Assembly: GCF_003688415.1 (NCBI RefSeq)
Contig: NZ_REFJ01000002.1
Coordinates: 310,001-374,000, forward strand
DNA from: Umboniibacter marinipuniceus
Lineage (GTDB): Bacteria > Pseudomonadota > Gammaproteobacteria > Pseudomonadales > DSM-25080
Length of the DNA: 64,000 nucleotides
Direction of reading: 5' to 3'
This document shows, one piece after another, positions 63,058-64,000 of the stretch. The notes beneath the pieces were generated by a model. The model was not told where the DNA came from, made no database searches, and saw nothing but the letters and a program-made list of their open reading frames with translations. A program made the position numbers and the translations under genes. Positions within the stretch are counted from its first letter, which is position 1; every line of letters begins with the position of its first letter.

Positions 63058-63552
63058 CCTAACAATACCTGAGCTACCCTGCCAATCCCCAACCATCCAG
63101 ATTTGCTCGAAGGGCGTATTTTCTGGAACCTGGATTTCGACTTTGGCTGAGTGAATATCCGTCGCATTCCATGCAGGATTGGCATTGCGAATTACCAGCC
63201 AAACCCGCGGCGAGTCGTAACACTTTTTTGCTTTGCCGGCGAGAATTCGGTTCAACGCGGTGACCAATCTTTCGTGCGTCTCATCCAGTAGATCAATCAC
63301 TGCCAGCTCAGCCCGCGTAGCCGAAGTTAGCTCTCTCCCCAATATCTCCATTGCTTGAGCTTCAGAACCGTATAAATGGGCAATCTCTAGGTCAAGTTTG
63401 TCATCACCAAGATAACAGCTTACATCCGGTCGGCGAGGTTCGTTATGCCAAATATGCCGCACCTCAATACCGAAACGCTGTTCGTACGCACGCATAAATA
63501 ATTTTGCCGCGTCATGCTCTAACGCGATCTTTTCCAACTTCGACTGACACAT
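63049..63552 (-). CDS. Hypothetical protein (possible nuclease-like fold)
   Basis: 167 residues from ATG 63552, with AGGGG 6 bases upstream (ATG 63555 and TTG 63558 are alternatives). Soluble. The segment RRPDVSCYLGDDKLDLEIAH has the spacing of a PD-(D/E)xK-type active site (Asp, then Asp-x-Glu), but the Lys is missing at the usual place, so I only mention the similarity. Later blocks: LLDETHERLVTALNRILAGK and SPRVWLVIRNANPAW. It ends in the 9-bp repeat, which supplies its stop. Confidence 0.55.
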   Translation of the reverse strand: MCQSKLEKIALEHDAAKLFMRAYEQRFGIEVRHIWHNEPRRPDVSCYLGDDKLDLEIAHLYGSEAQAMEILGRELTSATRAELAVIDLLDETHERLVTALNRILAGKAKKCYDSPRVWLVIRNANPAWNATDIHSAKVEIQVPENTPFEQIWMVGDWQGSSGIVRLD

Positions 63553-63635
63553 CATCAACCCCTAGACATCAATCTAGATAGTAGCCTATTCAATGATCTT
63601 TCGAAAGTCACTGTCTTACACGTTGATAACGATGC

Positions 63636-63647
63636 ATTGTCGACAAT
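63636..63647. promoter_or_regulatory. Operator-like palindrome 1 upstream of the GntR gene
   Basis: ATTGTCGACAAT, a perfect 12-bp palindrome, 52 bases (about five helical turns) before an identical copy. A likely binding site for the FadR/GntR protein encoded next to it. Confidence 0.75.
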
Positions 63648-63687
63648 ACTAGCAATTTTTATTGAATAATTAGCTTAATGCCGATAT

Positions 63688-63699
63688 ATTGTCGACAAT
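63688..63699. promoter_or_regulatory. Operator-like palindrome 2 upstream of the GntR gene
   Basis: A second exact ATTGTCGACAAT, 23 bases before the start codon, where a bound protein would cover the promoter or leader. It points to autoregulation. Confidence 0.75.
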
Positions 63700-63721
63700 T
63701 AATTCAAGAAATGATGCCAAA

Positions 63722-64000
63722 ATGACAACTGAAGCCATTACCAACGCCGATAAAACCTTCGTGCAAATTCGTAGCGACATCATTGCCGGGCGCATTGAAT
63801 CTGGGGCTAAACTTAGCGAGCCAGAATTGTCGACAAAATATGGCGTCAGCCGCGCCGTGATTCGGGAAGCTATAAACCGATTGGCCGCGTGTCATATTGT
63901 AGAGCGAAAGGCCAACGTTGGCGCCCGCGTTGTCGCGCTAAGTCCACAGGGATTAATTCAGCTCTATCAAGTACGTGAAGCATTAGAAGGTATGGCGGCA
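63722..64000 (+). CDS. GntR-family (FadR subfamily) transcriptional regulator, 5' part
   Basis: The first 93 codons are present; the gene runs off the right edge. The N-terminal winged helix is FVQIRSDIIAGRIESGAKLS, then EPELSTKYGVSRAVIREAIN and RLAACHIVERKANVGARVV. The FCD effector domain begins at LIQLYQVREALEGMAA. FadR-type regulators bind organic acids or metals. From memory, similar TTGTCGACAA operators belong to GntR regulators of propionate (methylcitrate) genes in gammaproteobacteria, so prp genes may follow beyond the window; this is untested. Confidence 0.88.
   Translation, partial: MTTEAITNADKTFVQIRSDIIAGRIESGAKLSEPELSTKYGVSRAVIREAINRLAACHIVERKANVGARVVALSPQGLIQLYQVREALEGMAA
63826..63837. 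promoter_or_regulatory. Third palindrome-like site inside the GntR coding sequence
   Basis: ATTGTCGACAAA, 11 of 12 bases like the two upstream sites, lies within the codons for ELSTK just before the recognition helix. It could be an auxiliary operator for looping or a chance match constrained by the protein sequence. Confidence 0.4.

Noticed and set aside
63704-63895. 63-codon minus-strand frame over the GntR gene
   Set aside because: Antisense to a clear GntR winged helix. The palindromes and the start codon support the plus strand.

Overview
The window looks like a chromosomal segment of a gammaproteobacterium, probably marine and heterotrophic. The grounds are ZipA, HflD, RoxA, the Aat/Bpt/ClpS/ClpA N-degron set, a System I cytochrome c maturation (ccm) operon, PpsA with its divergent regulator PpsR, and a gene order (purB-hflD-mnmA-rluE / icd / cspD / clpS-clpA / infA-bpt-aat-trxB / ftsK-lolA-rarA-crcB-serS-cysG) that, from memory, follows Pseudomonas and partly E. 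coli. I cannot name the genus from sequence alone.

Layout. 1-6.8 kb: end of an unidentified gene, pabB, ppsR divergent from ppsA, a LysR regulator and a GNAT protein. 6.8-27.9 kb: a long conserved core covering purine synthesis (purB), tRNA and rRNA modification (mnmA, rluE), the TCA cycle (icd), N-end-rule proteolysis (clpS, clpA, bpt, aat), infA, trxB, and the co-directional run ftsK-lolA-rarA-crcB-serS-cysG-gor. 28-33.3 kb: a 12-bp minisatellite, a GVGE-repeat periplasmic protein, a YcjX/YcjF pair and an SbtA/SbtB-type bicarbonate transporter with its PII-like partner. 33.5-39.5 kb: purEK, the tail-specific protease prc, xthA with its ribosome binding site inside a perfect hairpin, and a SpoU methyltransferase. 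39.5-47.2 kb (minus strand): smc-zipA-ligA-two small unknown genes-trmO. 47.3-55 kb (minus strand): ccmABCDEFG and ccmHI, separated by a seven-gene tRNA array (3 Val, 4 Asp) that runs the other way. 55-64 kb is more accessory: two small proteins, an MFS transporter, tRNA-Arg, a secreted FGE-like protein, rlmF, a 10-bp minisatellite, a secreted subtilase, a truncated haemoglobin, an RcsF-like lipoprotein, two unknowns separated by a 9-bp repeat, and the start of a GntR regulator behind two copies of a perfect 12-bp palindrome.

Most of the window is housekeeping. The points most worth a second look are: the hairpin that buries the xthA ribosome binding site; the ccm operon split by opposed tRNA genes; an isocitrate dehydrogenase whose cofactor-selecting residues match neither the NADP nor the NAD signature; a bicarbonate-uptake SbtA/SbtB pair with no carbon-fixation genes nearby; three unrelated tandem repeats at or near gene 3' ends, one of which multiplies a stop codon; and the GntR operators, one of which lies inside the regulator's own reading frame. 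I found no CRISPR array, insertion sequence, prophage or obvious defence island.
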